A DNA stretch of 10,526 nt from an uncultured Eubacteriales bacterium (lineage in GTDB: Bacteria; Bacillota; Clostridia; Christensenellales; Borkfalkiaceae), in the NCBI GenBank assembly GCA_902767455.1, contig CACXHH010000184.1:1-10526 (forward strand). The letters run 5' to 3'. The notes beneath the pieces are model-generated. The model did not search any database and was not told the DNA's origin. It saw only the letters and a list, made by a program, of their open reading frames with translations. The translations under genes were made by a program, and so were the position numbers. This document shows positions 1 through 7,762 of this stretch, piece by piece; the first letter of the stretch is position 1, and each line of letters begins with the position of its first letter.

Positions 1-2342
1 CCGTTTGAAGCGGCAGTTACGGAGCCGTAGTTTTTAACGCCCTTTATCGTTGCGGTCAAGCTTTCGCCGACAACGCCGCCCGCAGCTTTTTTGCCGATTA
101 TCGCGCCGAAGTTCAAGCAGTCTTCGATATTCGTGCAGCCCGCGGTCGTGTTGGAAACGATACCCGCGGTATTCCAACCGTTTGCGTTTTCGGAAGTTAT
201 CGCGCCGAAGTTCAAGCAGTTGAGAAGCTTTCCGCCCGTGGCGTAAACAACGATACCCGCGACCATTTGCGTTCCGTTACCGGTAAGAGTTACCGAACCA
301 TAGTTGACGCAGTCCGTAATAATCCCCGTCGTCTGACCGGCGATACCGCCCGCGCGACCGGTAGTGCTTATAACGACGTAGTTGGCGCAGTTACTTATCG
401 TACCGTTATTGTTTGCAACGATACCGCCGTTATAGTTACCCGTACAGGAAACGTTGCCGTAAACGGACAGATTCGTGATCTTAGAGCCGGCAAGCGTGGT
501 ATCGAAGAGCGCGTAAGTAGTCGTTTCTGCTTGAACGTTTCTTATCGAACAGTTATTTCCGTCGAATATTCCGCCGAAAGCGTTCTCCGAGTTTCCTATC
601 GTGACGAATCCGCCGTTCATATCGATGCTTTCAGTCATCCTGAAGTATTTACCGGCAAAAGTATTTCCGCTTTCGACCTGCGCTTTAAGATAAGCAAGGT
701 CTGCGCCGCTTGCGATAAGGTAAGGAGATTCTATCGTGCCTTCGCCCGTGAAAGCTACGTTGACGGACTCTTTATCCCAAACGTTTATCTGCGAATAATA
801 AATATCGATAGTCGTTCCGTTTTCGTTGAGAACGTAATAAACTACGTCGCGGTTTGCGACTTTTCCGTTCACTTCCGGAGCGTTATACGCGTAATAACCG
901 TCGTAAAGCCACAGATCGTTGTAAAGCTTTTCTTCTTTGTATTGTGGCGCAACGACGTTCCCTTCAAGGTCGTAGTGGTTTACGGTAACGAAATATTTGC
1001 GAACGCTCTTCATTATCGAATAAGTATAAGTCGTGTTTTCGGTAACTGCCGTAAATTCCCTGTCCCAAGTGCCGGTAAAGGCGTATTGAGCAGTGTCTTC
1101 GGGAAGAGCGGAGTCGCCTTCGTAAGCGGGCATAGCGCCGTATTCGTAAGTTTTTTCAAAGAGCACCGTTTCATCTTCGGCAAGGAATTTAACGGTATAA
1201 GTTCTCGTCGTTTCGTTAAACCTGACGGTATAGACGGCTTCGCCGTTTACGGGAACTATCTCTTCATTCCAACCGCCGAAAGTATAGACGTATCTTTCGG
1301 TTTCGGCTTTTATCGGCGTTTCGCCTTCGTAAGCGGGCATGGCGCCGTATTCGTAAGTTTTTTCAAAAAGCACCGTTTCGTCTTCGGCAAGGAATTTAAC
1401 GGTATAGCTTCTCAATTTGCTCGTTATAACGTAAGTATAAGTGGCTTCGGCGGTAACTTCGGTCATTTCCTTATCCCACGCGCCGTAGTATTCGTACTGA
1501 GCCGTAGCTTCGGGAAGTTCGGGAAGAACACCGTTGAACGCGGGCATGGCGCCGTATTCGAGCTCACCGCTCTGCAAAACGGTGTTTTGTTCGTCGACGA
1601 AGCTGACGAGATATTTGTTTACGGAAGTAGCGTAAACGGCGACGTAGGTAGCTTCGCTCGTAACGGCGGCAAGCTCTTTATCCCAACCCGTAAAGGTATA
1701 CGAATACTGAGCGTTACCTTCTCTTTTCGGGGTCTGAGCGCCGTATTCAGGGATAGCGCCGTACTCGAAAGCATTTTCGTATAAAACGTTGCCGTTGATA
1801 TCGGCGAAGGTTATCACGTAAGTTTTTTTAATACTTTCGTACTGCGCGGTATACGTCGCGTTTTCAGTCACTTCGACGCATTCCTTATCCCAGCCCGTGA
1901 AGGCGTAAGAATATTCTTCCGTTTCGCTTCTTACGGGAGAAGTACCCGAATACGCGGGAGTCTCGCCGTACGCAAGGATCTGCTTTTGAAGCTCTGCGCC
2001 GTCGTAGTCGACGAATAATACTTCGTATTCGTTGACTGTTTCAGAGTACGTCGCGGTGTAGGTAAGATCTTCGTACGCAGGCTCTATTTCCTTATCCCAA
2101 CCAATAAAGATATAGGTATATTGAGCGGAAGCTTGCCTTGAAGGTGTTTCGCCCGTGTAAGCGGGAACGGCGCCTTTTTCGACTTGCGTTTCTTGCAAAA
2201 CGGTCTCGTCAAAATCAACGAACGTGATTTTATAAGTTTCGGAAGTCGAATCGTCCGTCTGAGCGGTTTTTTTTGTCCCGCACGCCGCAAGCGCCGTAAC
2301 AATGCACAGACACGTTACGAACAACAACAGTTTTGTTTTCAT
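1..2342 (-). CDS. Repeat-rich surface lipoprotein with InlB-type, MucBP-like and GLUG regions (3' end outside window)
   Basis: The reading frame is open from the ATG at 2340-2342 to the window edge (780 codons), so the C-terminus is not visible. AAGGAG at 2350-2355 lies 7 bases upstream of the ATG. A lipoprotein signal peptide ends in LAAC with Cys21, so the protein should be lipid-anchored outside the membrane. Residues 37-449 are six tandem InlB/Listeria-Bacteroides-type units of about 69 residues, each with a GWDKE-like core and a TYTA.Y end. Residues 450-519 resemble a MucBP-type beta domain (VTVNHYDLEGN). From about residue 525 the protein begins a GLUG-type region: the opening resembles GTIESPYLI, then FDGNN, then repeated GGI(A/V) and NC.N.G patterns. 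Family knowledge suggests a surface stalk plus a beta-helical binding or adhesion head; the ligand is unknown. It is the last visible gene of the operon, 25 bases after the LamG-phosphoesterase gene. Confidence 0.88.
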   Translation of the reverse strand, partial: MKTKLLLFVTCLCIVTALAACGTKKTAQTDDSTSETYKITFVDFDETVLQETQVEKGAVPAYTGETPSRQASAQYTYIFIGWDKEIEPAYEDLTYTATYSETVNEYEVLFVDYDGAELQKQILAYGETPAYSGTSPVRSETEEYSYAFTGWDKECVEVTENATYTAQYESIKKTYVITFADINGNVLYENAFEYGAIPEYGAQTPKREGNAQYSYTFTGWDKELAAVTSEATYVAVYATSVNKYLVSFVDEQNTVLQSGELEYGAMPAFNGVLPELPEATAQYEYYGAWDKEMTEVTAEATYTYVITSKLRSYTVKFLAEDETVLFEKTYEYGAMPAYEGETPIKAETERYVYTFGGWNEEIVPVNGEAVYTVRFNETTRTYTVKFLAEDETVLFEKTYEYGAMPAYEGDSALPEDTAQYAFTGTWDREFTAVTENTTYTYSIMKSVRKYFVTVNHYDLEGNVVAPQYKEEKLYNDLWLYDGYYAYNAPEVNGKVANRDVVYYVLNENGTTIDIYYSQINVWDKESVNVAFTGEGTIESPYLIASGADLAYLKAQVESGNTFAGKYFRMTESIDMNGGFVTIGNSENAFGGIFDGNNCSIRNVQAETTTYALFDTTLAGSKITNLSVYGNVSCTGNYNGGIVANNNGTISNCANYVVISTTGRAGGIAGQTTGIITDCVNYGSVTLTGNGTQMVAGIVVYATGGKLLNCLNFGAITSENANGWNTAGIVSNTTAGCTNIEDCLNFGAIIGKKAAGGVVGESLTATIKGVKNYGSVTAASN
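996..2234 (-). repeat. Six tandem coding repeats with a 69-codon (207-base) period
   Basis: Units begin at Tyr37, Tyr106, Tyr175, Tyr244, Tyr313 and Tyr382 of the lipoprotein. The first five are exactly 69 codons and the last is 68. Each has an opening strand (Y.V.F.D), a central EYG..P.Y, a GWDKE-like core, and an aromatic closing strand. Uniform length with diverged sequence points to old tandem duplication under selection for constant length. Confidence 0.85.
1114..1406 (-). repeat. Near-identical 86-base direct repeat pair (1114-1199 and 1321-1406)
   Basis: The two copies lie exactly 207 bases apart (one repeat unit) and differ at only 3 of 86 positions, all silent. They encode the same stretch in units 5 and 6 (YTVKFLAEDE onward to YEG). 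Other units are much more divergent, so this pair reflects a recent duplication or gene conversion. Confidence 0.9.
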
Positions 2343-2367
2343 TTTCTTTCTCCTTAATATTTTTTAT

Positions 2368-4008
2368 TTATCCGCCGATCGTCGGGTTCTTAGGATCGGC
2401 AAACGATAACTGAAACTGATTTTGGATATTCCAGACTTTGTCCTTTTCAGGCGAGTAGTAAACGTAATTCATAGTCTTGTTCTTTTCATTCACGTGGACG
2501 AGCAAAAGCATATCCTGCGCGTTATCGCCGTTATACTTCGTGCCCTGACCGTTTACGAGCATAGACAGGACCCTGTTCCCGTTGTCGCCGTAGTCGTACC
2601 TGTAAACGATATCGTCGTATATCCTGTGCCCGCTTACGGCAAGGAAGACGTTATCGTATTTGGATACGAGTTCGTCAAACACTTTCTGCGGACTGCTCGC
2701 TTCGTATCCGAAATGATCGGGTACTTTTAAAAACGTGTTTTCGGGCTGAACGTAGTTATGCGTTTCTATGATGACGCGATGGTTGGGGTGTTCTTCTATA
2801 ACTCTACCCGCCCATCTCAAAGCTTTTAAGCGCGCGTCGTATTCGAGACTGATTATCAGATAGTCGACGCCTTCCGCGTTCACCGTGTAATAGTTGTTGC
2901 ACATGCTGCCTTCTTCCATTACGCCGCCGAAGCCCGGAAGCTTACTGTGTTTTGAAACGGAGAATTGTCTGTTGAAATATTCCTGACTTCTCGTGTTGGC
3001 GTTGTCGTCGTAATCGTGATTGCCGGGAACGAACGTATATGGTATTACGTTATCAAGCCGCGACATAGCTCTTGCCGCTCTTTCGTACAGATATTCTCTT
3101 TGACCGAAGTCGGACAGGTCTCCTACGAACATGGCGAACTTGACGTTGAATTTTTCTTTGTTGTCGGCAAGCCACTGTATTTGACGATTGAGCCGCGCTT
3201 CGTTGTAGTTCGTCATTATCTGTATATCAGGGAAAACTACGAAAGTATAATCGTAATCGCCGAAAGAGTAATCGGCTCCGACATATTTATCGAAAGTTTG
3301 AAGCTTTGCGGGAACGTGACCTTCGACGTCGTTTTCGACGCTTCTCTCCGTCCAGCGTTCTCCGAGTCGCCAGTTACCTAAAATTTGCGTTTCGTCGGAT
3401 ACGACGTCGCTTTCAGTTATCGTTTCGTCGTTCATATCCGAAACTACCTGCTCTTTGCTTATAGCGCCGTGATACAACGTTATCTGTTTTATATAGCCTT
3501 CAAACGGATTTCTGCTTCCGCCGTGGCTGTGCGAAGTGCCGATATTGTAATTGAGCTCGTTGCTTATCGCTTCCGACTTTATCGCATAAACACCGGCGAT
3601 ATTACCGTCGAGATAGTAAGTGAAAGCTTCGTCCGTTCTCGATAAAGCGACGTGATGCCACTTTCCGTCGGAGACCTTTGCCGATTCATTGAAGGTACAG
3701 CCGATAGAACCGTCGCCCCAGACAAAGCCGAAACGTCCGGCAGCGTCTATAAACGTGCGAACGGAACCCGTACTCGTACCGAATATCGTTCCGCCGAGCG
3801 AAGTTGTCGGAAGTTTTATACGCGCTTCCACGCTGTCGAAGGAGACGTCAAAATGTTCGCCGACGTAATACAGGTAGCCGTTTAACGGCGTGTAATACGT
3901 TTCGGCGGCTTCACGCGTCTCGGCTATCGCCGTATAATGCGCGACGCACGTCGCCGCCAAAAGAGCGCAAACGCAGAAACATATATATTTCGATGTTCTA
4001 TTAAACAT
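2368..4008 (-). CDS. Secreted LamG-calcineurin-like metallophosphoesterase fusion
   Basis: A 546-residue protein with an N-terminal signal peptide (hydrophobic residues 9-23, likely cut after AIA29). Residues about 40-190 form a LamG/concanavalin-like domain, shown by DGKWHHVALSR (114-124) and YYLDGN (131-136). Residues about 253-510 form a calcineurin-like phosphoesterase: PDIQ (Asp261, Gln263), GDLSD (Asp297, Asp300), GNHD (Asn330, His331), His417 in ETHN, and GHRI (His461). Two usual ligands differ: the His of DxH is Gln, which is common in 'DTQ'-type members, and the second His of GHxH is Ile463, which is less usual. It probably hydrolyses phosphate esters outside the cell, with LamG supplying glycan or surface binding; the substrate is unknown. 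The ATG follows AAGGAG (4017-4022) by 8 bases, and this site overlaps the stop codon of the upstream gene, suggesting translational coupling. Confidence 0.9.
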   Translation of the reverse strand: MFNRTSKYICFCVCALLAATCVAHYTAIAETREAAETYYTPLNGYLYYVGEHFDVSFDSVEARIKLPTTSLGGTIFGTSTGSVRTFIDAAGRFGFVWGDGSIGCTFNESAKVSDGKWHHVALSRTDEAFTYYLDGNIAGVYAIKSEAISNELNYNIGTSHSHGGSRNPFEGYIKQITLYHGAISKEQVVSDMNDETITESDVVSDETQILGNWRLGERWTERSVENDVEGHVPAKLQTFDKYVGADYSFGDYDYTFVVFPDIQIMTNYNEARLNRQIQWLADNKEKFNVKFAMFVGDLSDFGQREYLYERAARAMSRLDNVIPYTFVPGNHDYDDNANTRSQEYFNRQFSVSKHSKLPGFGGVMEEGSMCNNYYTVNAEGVDYLIISLEYDARLKALRWAGRVIEEHPNHRVIIETHNYVQPENTFLKVPDHFGYEASSPQKVFDELVSKYDNVFLAVSGHRIYDDIVYRYDYGDNGNRVLSMLVNGQGTKYNGDNAQDMLLLVHVNEKNKTMNYVYYSPEKDKVWNIQNQFQLSFADPKNPTIGG

Positions 4009-4021
4009 AATCTATTCTCCT

Positions 4022-6112
4022 TTATGCGTTCGCTTCTTTGCCGTAAATATCGGAGTATATAACGGTCTTAGCCGACGATCCCCTGACTCCGTAACCGTTT
4101 CCCGTAAACTTCGTCAAATCAACCGTCTCGCCGTTTTGACCGTAAGTATATGCGAGCGTGTCGTCGATGTATACCGTAAAATACGTTCCGTAATCTCTGA
4201 TCGTAAGTCTGACGGTCATATTCGCGCCGTCTTCGGCGGCGTTATACTTTTCCTGCCAGCTCAAAGGAAGCTTGTTAAAGACGTAGTCGGCGTTATTCGG
4301 TAACAACCTGCGCCACACTCCGTCGTCTACGTAGGATATGCGAAGCGAACTGCCTGCAAACTGAACCGAAAGATAACTCGTTCCGACCGTTTCGTAAGCG
4401 TAATCGACGCCCGCGTCCATTCTGAAAGCAACGCCGTTGGAGCCGTCGCCCTTCGTCATCGTTATCGTTTGAGAATACTCGTTGTAACCGCCGTCTTTTT
4501 GTAATGCGTTTTCAACCGTACCGAGAACGGCGAGCGTTTTCTTGGTATACGTGTAGCTTCCGTCGGCGTTAGCCGTAAGATAGTGATACGGATATCGCCA
4601 AGCGGCGTAAAGCGTTACGTCCTTATCGGTCGAAAATTCGTAAACGTCCACGGGCATGGTGCACTCTTCGTCGTAAAACCAGCCGATAAAGATCATGTTC
4701 ATCTTCTTAGGCGCGTCGGGAAGACGAAGCTTTCCCGAAACCCAGTTCTTGCTTTGGCAAGCCGAACCGCCCTGCGCGTCGAACGATACGACGAAGAATT
4801 CGTCAGACCATTTTGCGTAAAGAGTCACGTCTTCGGTTATATAAAATTTATCTTCATCGGCACGATCCGTCAACTTCAGGTCGAAGTACCAGCCTTCGAG
4901 CGCGTTGCCTTCTTTTGTGAATTCAGGCGTTTCGAGCGCTCCGGCCAACCATCTGACGGAAACGTTTTCGGCTCCGTTCTGCGCGTCGAAAGTGACGGTA
5001 AATCCTTCGTTGACGCGCGGATCGGCAAACTTCGTCGGTGTGGACGAGCTTCTCAATCCCAGTCCTTTTCCCGTATATTTTGCCAAGACGCTCGCTCCGC
5101 TGTAAGAGAAAGCAAGCTCGTTATCTATATACACGTCGAACGACGAGCCTTTATCCGCTATCGTCATCGTGAGCTCTATCTCTGCGCCGTTGTCCGCGGA
5201 ATTGAATTTTTCCGCCCACGCTTCCGGTAGCCCAGACAGCGGTATAATGGAAACGAACCTGCTCCACTTTCCGTTCAGAACGGAAGATATCTGCATGGTC
5301 CCGTCTCCCGGACAGATGCCGGGAGAAAGATACGTGCTGTCCGTTTCGTAATGATAATCGATATTCGGAACGGACATTCTGAACGCAGGTCCGACCGCGC
5401 CGCCCTTTCCTTTGACGATAGTCATTTTCGTCACGTAGGCGTAAGGCGTTTGTGGCGCTTCGTCGAAGAACACGTGGTCGACCTTGCCGGTGGTGGTGTA
5501 AATATTCTTCTCGGCGTTATAAGTTATGAATTCCTTTACCGGTACTTTGCTCTTATCGTACTGCGCCACGAGAATAACGTGCTTTTTGCCTATTTCTATA
5601 TCGGAAGTCAATTCGACGTGAGAGTTCTCGTCATATCCTTCGATCGACCAGTTTTTAAAAGGCGCTTCGTGCTCTGTGCCGAGAATATCCGTTTCCGTCA
5701 GCGCGGGCGGAGTGAACAGGTCGTAAAGTTCGTTTAAAGTTACCACGTCGCCTTCGTCGTACTCGTATCTTACGTAGTCCGTCCCGTTACCGTAATAAAG
5801 ATACAGATACGTTATCTCTTTCCATTTAGCGTATAACGTCACGTCACGGGAAGGAGCATAAAATTCGTTTACGGGCTTCCCGTCGAACGCTTCGTTATCG
5901 TACCAACCGAGAAATTTATTTCCGTATTTTACGGGAGTAGGAAGCGAAAGGCTCTCACCGTCGTAATTTACGATAGGCGAGATATTCTTGCCGCCGTTTA
6001 CTTCGAGCGTTACGAGATTAAAATATTTAGCCCATTTTGCGTATAACGTGAGTTTGCCTTCTACGAGTATTTCGCCGGAATACGCGCTGCCGCCGAACGC
6101 TTCGTTATTGTA
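4022..6112 (-). CDS. 3' piece of the interrupted gene: InlB repeats plus two concanavalin-like modules
   Basis: The frame is open from just after the TAG to TAA at 4022-4024, and has no credible start of its own. A GTG at 5840-5842 is only the Val of DVTLYAKW inside the fourth repeat and has no ribosome site. The two beta-sandwich modules share features: G..FRM early, NG.W or DG.W in the middle, (V/I)YID(N/D).LA.(S/T)Y, and an ending TG.G.G.RSSS-like turn. The same ending (TGWGIR) closes the small secreted protein encoded just upstream. The fold resembles DUF1080/LamG-type glycan-associated domains; this is recognition by eye, without an alignment score. Confidence 0.6.
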   Translation of the reverse strand, partial: YNNEAFGGSAYSGEILVEGKLTLYAKWAKYFNLVTLEVNGGKNISPIVNYDGESLSLPTPVKYGNKFLGWYDNEAFDGKPVNEFYAPSRDVTLYAKWKEITYLYLYYGNGTDYVRYEYDEGDVVTLNELYDLFTPPALTETDILGTEHEAPFKNWSIEGYDENSHVELTSDIEIGKKHVILVAQYDKSKVPVKEFITYNAEKNIYTTTGKVDHVFFDEAPQTPYAYVTKMTIVKGKGGAVGPAFRMSVPNIDYHYETDSTYLSPGICPGDGTMQISSVLNGKWSRFVSIIPLSGLPEAWAEKFNSADNGAEIELTMTIADKGSSFDVYIDNELAFSYSGASVLAKYTGKGLGLRSSSTPTKFADPRVNEGFTVTFDAQNGAENVSVRWLAGALETPEFTKEGNALEGWYFDLKLTDRADEDKFYITEDVTLYAKWSDEFFVVSFDAQGGSACQSKNWVSGKLRLPDAPKKMNMIFIGWFYDEECTMPVDVYEFSTDKDVTLYAAWRYPYHYLTANADGSYTYTKKTLAVLGTVENALQKDGGYNEYSQTITMTKGDGSNGVAFRMDAGVDYAYETVGTSYLSVQFAGSSLRISYVDDGVWRRLLPNNADYVFNKLPLSWQEKYNAAEDGANMTVRLTIRDYGTYFTVYIDDTLAYTYGQNGETVDLTKFTGNGYGVRGSSAKTVIYSDIYGKEANA

Positions 6113-6115
6113 CTA
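6113..6115 (-). other. In-frame amber (TAG) codon at a conserved Trp position
   Basis: The sibling repeats encode the same spot as GCGGGC-TGG-TAC; here it reads GCGGGT-TAG-TAC. A single G-to-A change (TGG to TAG) explains it. The other protein genes complete in this window end in TAA (four) or TGA (one), none in TAG, so the sample does not exclude amber suppression. Confidence 0.85.
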
Positions 6116-6769
6116 ACCCGCAAAGATATAGTTTTCTCTTTCGGGAACGGGGAGCTTGATTTTTTGCCCCGCGGTCAAAACGGGCTCGAACTGCGTGCCG
6201 CCGTTGCTCTCGAATACGACCGAACCGGTTATCTTCGTCCACTTCGCGTAAAGCGTAACGTCACCCTTTGGAAGAATAACGCCCGATACCTTTTCTCCAA
6301 GAAGCATGCTGCTTCTGTACCAGCCCGCAAAAATATGTCCTTCCCTTTCGGGAGTGGGGATATTCACCTTCTGCGCGCAGAATTCTACGTCTTTATATTC
6401 CGTACCGCTGTTGCTCTCGAAGTGTACTACGCCACGATATGCCGTCCACTTGGCGTAGAGCGTAGCGTTTGCAAAAATCGTGTAAGTTCCGTCTAAAGCG
6501 TCGCCCGTAAACGAATCATCGACGAACCAGCCGTCAAAGACGTAACCTTCTTTTTCGGGCTCGGGAAGGGTGATAACGTCGCCCTTTTTTCCCCTTACCG
6601 TATAGTAGGCGGTTCCGCCGTCAGAATCGAACGCCACTTCGTATTTTTGCGTGACAGACTGCTCCGACGTTTTCACGCCGCTATCGCACGAAGATATAAC
6701 GCACGCCGCAAAAACGAGCATCATTACGGGTAATATTAACGAAAAAATCTTTGAAATATTCCTTTTCAT
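6113..6769 (-). CDS. 5' piece of the interrupted gene: truncated InlB-repeat lipoprotein (218 residues)
   Basis: This is the product expected under the standard code. The signal peptide is a basic start, a hydrophobic stretch to about residue 25, then a lipobox, most likely ISSC with Cys28 (FAAC with Cys23 is an alternative). Two complete InlB-type repeats follow, each ending in LYAKW (residues 103-108 and 172-177). The third repeat stops after IFAG, before its core Trp. The truncated product would be anchored to the membrane but would lack both concanavalin-like modules, so it would probably not keep its binding role. Confidence 0.7.
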   Translation of the reverse strand: MKRNISKIFSLILPVMMLVFAACVISSCDSGVKTSEQSVTQKYEVAFDSDGGTAYYTVRGKKGDVITLPEPEKEGYVFDGWFVDDSFTGDALDGTYTIFANATLYAKWTAYRGVVHFESNSGTEYKDVEFCAQKVNIPTPEREGHIFAGWYRSSMLLGEKVSGVILPKGDVTLYAKWTKITGSVVFESNGGTQFEPVLTAGQKIKLPVPERENYIFAG

Positions 6770-6781
6770 ATCGTCACCGCC

Positions 6782-7585
6782 TTACTCGAGCGTGATACGG
6801 CTCGAAATACGGACGTTGCTTATTTCCGCTCCGACCGCGCCCGTTCTTATTCCCCAACCCGTGCCTGACAAGGGCTGCGCCGCAAGATAGCTCAGATACG
6901 GTACATCGTCAAGCAAAACCACCATATTATAGCCACGATAAACGACTTTCAGATCGTAGGTGTTCTCAGCGCTGTAATTCGGTACGTTTGAATAGGCAAG
7001 AGTTTCCCAGCCGCCGTTTACGGCTTTACCGATCATCAGTATCCCGTCGTAATTTATAAACACAAAATAATAAACTATTCCGTAACCTTCCCAAAACGTA
7101 GTTGCGTTCGCGGATAAACCGATAATAAACCCGGAGTCTCCGCCGTTGTTCTTAACGTCTGCGCTCAAAGTACCGTACGGAAACGCGGTTTCCGCGTCGA
7201 GATCGGCGTAGATAGCGCCGTCCGTCATAGCCGTATATTTACCGTCCGATACGCTGAAATTGCCGTATGCCCGCGTTAATCTGAAGTCTGCATAATCGTA
7301 CTGAACGGAAAAATCGCCGGGATTTTCCATATCGAAAAAGTCGTCGTAATCGATTATTTCAGGAATAAAAAGCTCTTTTTCATGAACTGTTTTTTCGCTC
7401 GGAATAACGACTTCGGCACGAATCCCTTCACCGATCGCTTCGGGATAAGTTACGCCTTTTATAACGTTTCCGCCCGATTTTTTAGTCGGTTGCAACACGT
7501 TTTCGGCAACGGCAACGCCGAGCGACGTCACAAAAAGCGCCGCGACAAACGCGAAAGCTAAAATTATTTTCAACTGTTTTCCCAT
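6782..7585 (-). CDS. Small secreted concanavalin-like (DUF1080/LamG-type) domain protein
   Basis: A 267-residue protein starting at the ATG 7583-7585, with AAGGAG (7592-7597) 6 bases upstream. A clear signal peptide covers residues 1-27 (hydrophobic core from about 7, probable cut after AVA), with no lipobox Cys, so it is probably released or held by partners. Residues about 95-263 form a beta-sandwich with the pattern ADFRL, then YGTLSADVKN, NGGWETL, LKVVYRGYNMVVLLDDVP and a TGWGIR...SNVRI end. This is typical of concanavalin-like modules found beside glycan-active enzymes. No catalytic residue set is recognised, so binding is more likely than hydrolysis. It is the first gene of the operon, directly behind the strong minus-strand promoter. 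It shares its fold signature with both modules of the next gene. Confidence 0.82.
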   Translation of the reverse strand: MGKQLKIILAFAFVAALFVTSLGVAVAENVLQPTKKSGGNVIKGVTYPEAIGEGIRAEVVIPSEKTVHEKELFIPEIIDYDDFFDMENPGDFSVQYDYADFRLTRAYGNFSVSDGKYTAMTDGAIYADLDAETAFPYGTLSADVKNNGGDSGFIIGLSANATTFWEGYGIVYYFVFINYDGILMIGKAVNGGWETLAYSNVPNYSAENTYDLKVVYRGYNMVVLLDDVPYLSYLAAQPLSGTGWGIRTGAVGAEISNVRISSRITLE

Positions 7586-7648
7586 GCTTTTCTCCTTGTA
7601 GAATAAATAATCGCAAGGTTTCTTTTCCCGGCGTTTAAAAACAACTTA

Positions 7649-7677
7649 ATTATATCGCACAAAACGGGTGTTTTCAA
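7649..7677 (-). promoter_or_regulatory. Sigma-70-type promoter of the four-gene minus-strand operon
   Basis: On the minus strand, TTGAAA (7677-7672) is followed after 17 bases by TATAAT (7654-7649). Transcription should begin near 7642, giving an untranslated leader of about 57 bases before the ATG at 7585. The near-consensus sequence and ideal spacing suggest a strong promoter that needs a repressor to be silent. Confidence 0.8.
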
Positions 7678-7699
7678 TAGTTTTGCCGACGAATATTTT

Positions 7700-7718
7700 C
7701 GTTTTATATTTTAATACG
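7700..7718. promoter_or_regulatory. Imperfect inverted repeat between the divergent promoters
   Basis: CGTTTTA (7700-7706) and TAATACG (7712-7718) form an inverted repeat with one mismatch around a 5-base centre. It lies between the two -35 boxes, where a shared operator could be expected. The region is AT-rich, so chance is a real alternative. Confidence 0.25.
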
Positions 7719-7732
7719 AACAACTTTTTTTG

Positions 7733-7761
7733 TTGACATTTACGCGCGACGATTATATAAT
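7733..7761 (+). promoter_or_regulatory. Consensus sigma-70 promoter of the regulator gene
   Basis: TTGACA at 7733-7738 and TATAAT at 7756-7761 are both perfect hexamers with a 17-base spacer. The start of transcription should fall near 7768, leaving a short leader that contains the ribosome site AGGGAG (7771-7776). Confidence 0.88.
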
Positions 7762-7762
7762 C
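7751..7762. promoter_or_regulatory. Perfect 12-base palindrome over the regulator's -10 box (candidate operator)
   Basis: GATTATATAATC is its own reverse complement and covers the whole -10 hexamer. A dimeric winged-helix regulator bound here would block its own promoter, so this is a candidate autoregulation site. No second exact copy was found at the operon promoter, which weakens the case for it being the only operator. Confidence 0.4.

Larger units (their letters stand above)
4022..6769 (-). pseudogene. InlB-repeat / concanavalin-module lipoprotein gene interrupted by an in-frame amber codon
   Basis: One reading frame of 915 codons runs from the ATG at 6767-6769 to TAA at 4022-4024, broken only by TAG at 6113-6115 (codon 219). 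Reading through, the order is lipoprotein signal (Cys28), four InlB-type repeats (about 43-108, 112-177, 182-246, 250-316), a linker, a concanavalin-like module (about 414-587), two more InlB-type repeats (590-654, 658-724), and a second concanavalin-like module (727-911). The stop falls at the conserved Trp of the third repeat: Trp81 and Trp150 are followed at exactly 69 residues by codon 219. There is no frameshift and no other stop, so the lesion is recent, tolerated by suppression, or a sequence error. It starts 12 bases after the preceding stop; the ribosome site is imperfect (GGCGGTGA). The intact form would be a surface-anchored binding protein. Confidence 0.85.

Noticed and set aside
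267..1784. A 505-codon open frame on the plus strand
   Set aside because: It lies codon-for-codon opposite the lipoprotein gene, which has a ribosome site, signal peptide and recognised repeats. The antisense translation shows no domain, and the openness follows from avoidance of TTA, CTA and TCA codons in the real gene.
996..2234. CRISPR-like array
   Set aside because: The 207-base periodic repeats are in-frame protein repeats with diverged sequence, not short identical repeats with unique spacers.
4583..5737. Several open frames on the plus strand opposite the interrupted lipoprotein gene
   Set aside because: They have no recognisable domains, and the opposite strand carries InlB repeats and concanavalin-like modules in a continuous frame.
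4022..5842. A separate 606-codon gene starting at GTG 5842
   Set aside because: The GTG is the Val of the DVTLYAKW repeat ending, has no ribosome site, and the frame continues upstream to the TAG at 6113 with two further repeat segments.
6113..6115. Genome-wide recoding of TAG
   Set aside because: The known TAG recodings give Gln, Leu or other residues, whereas this site is a conserved Trp. One TAG in a window is too little evidence; it is kept only as a suppression alternative.
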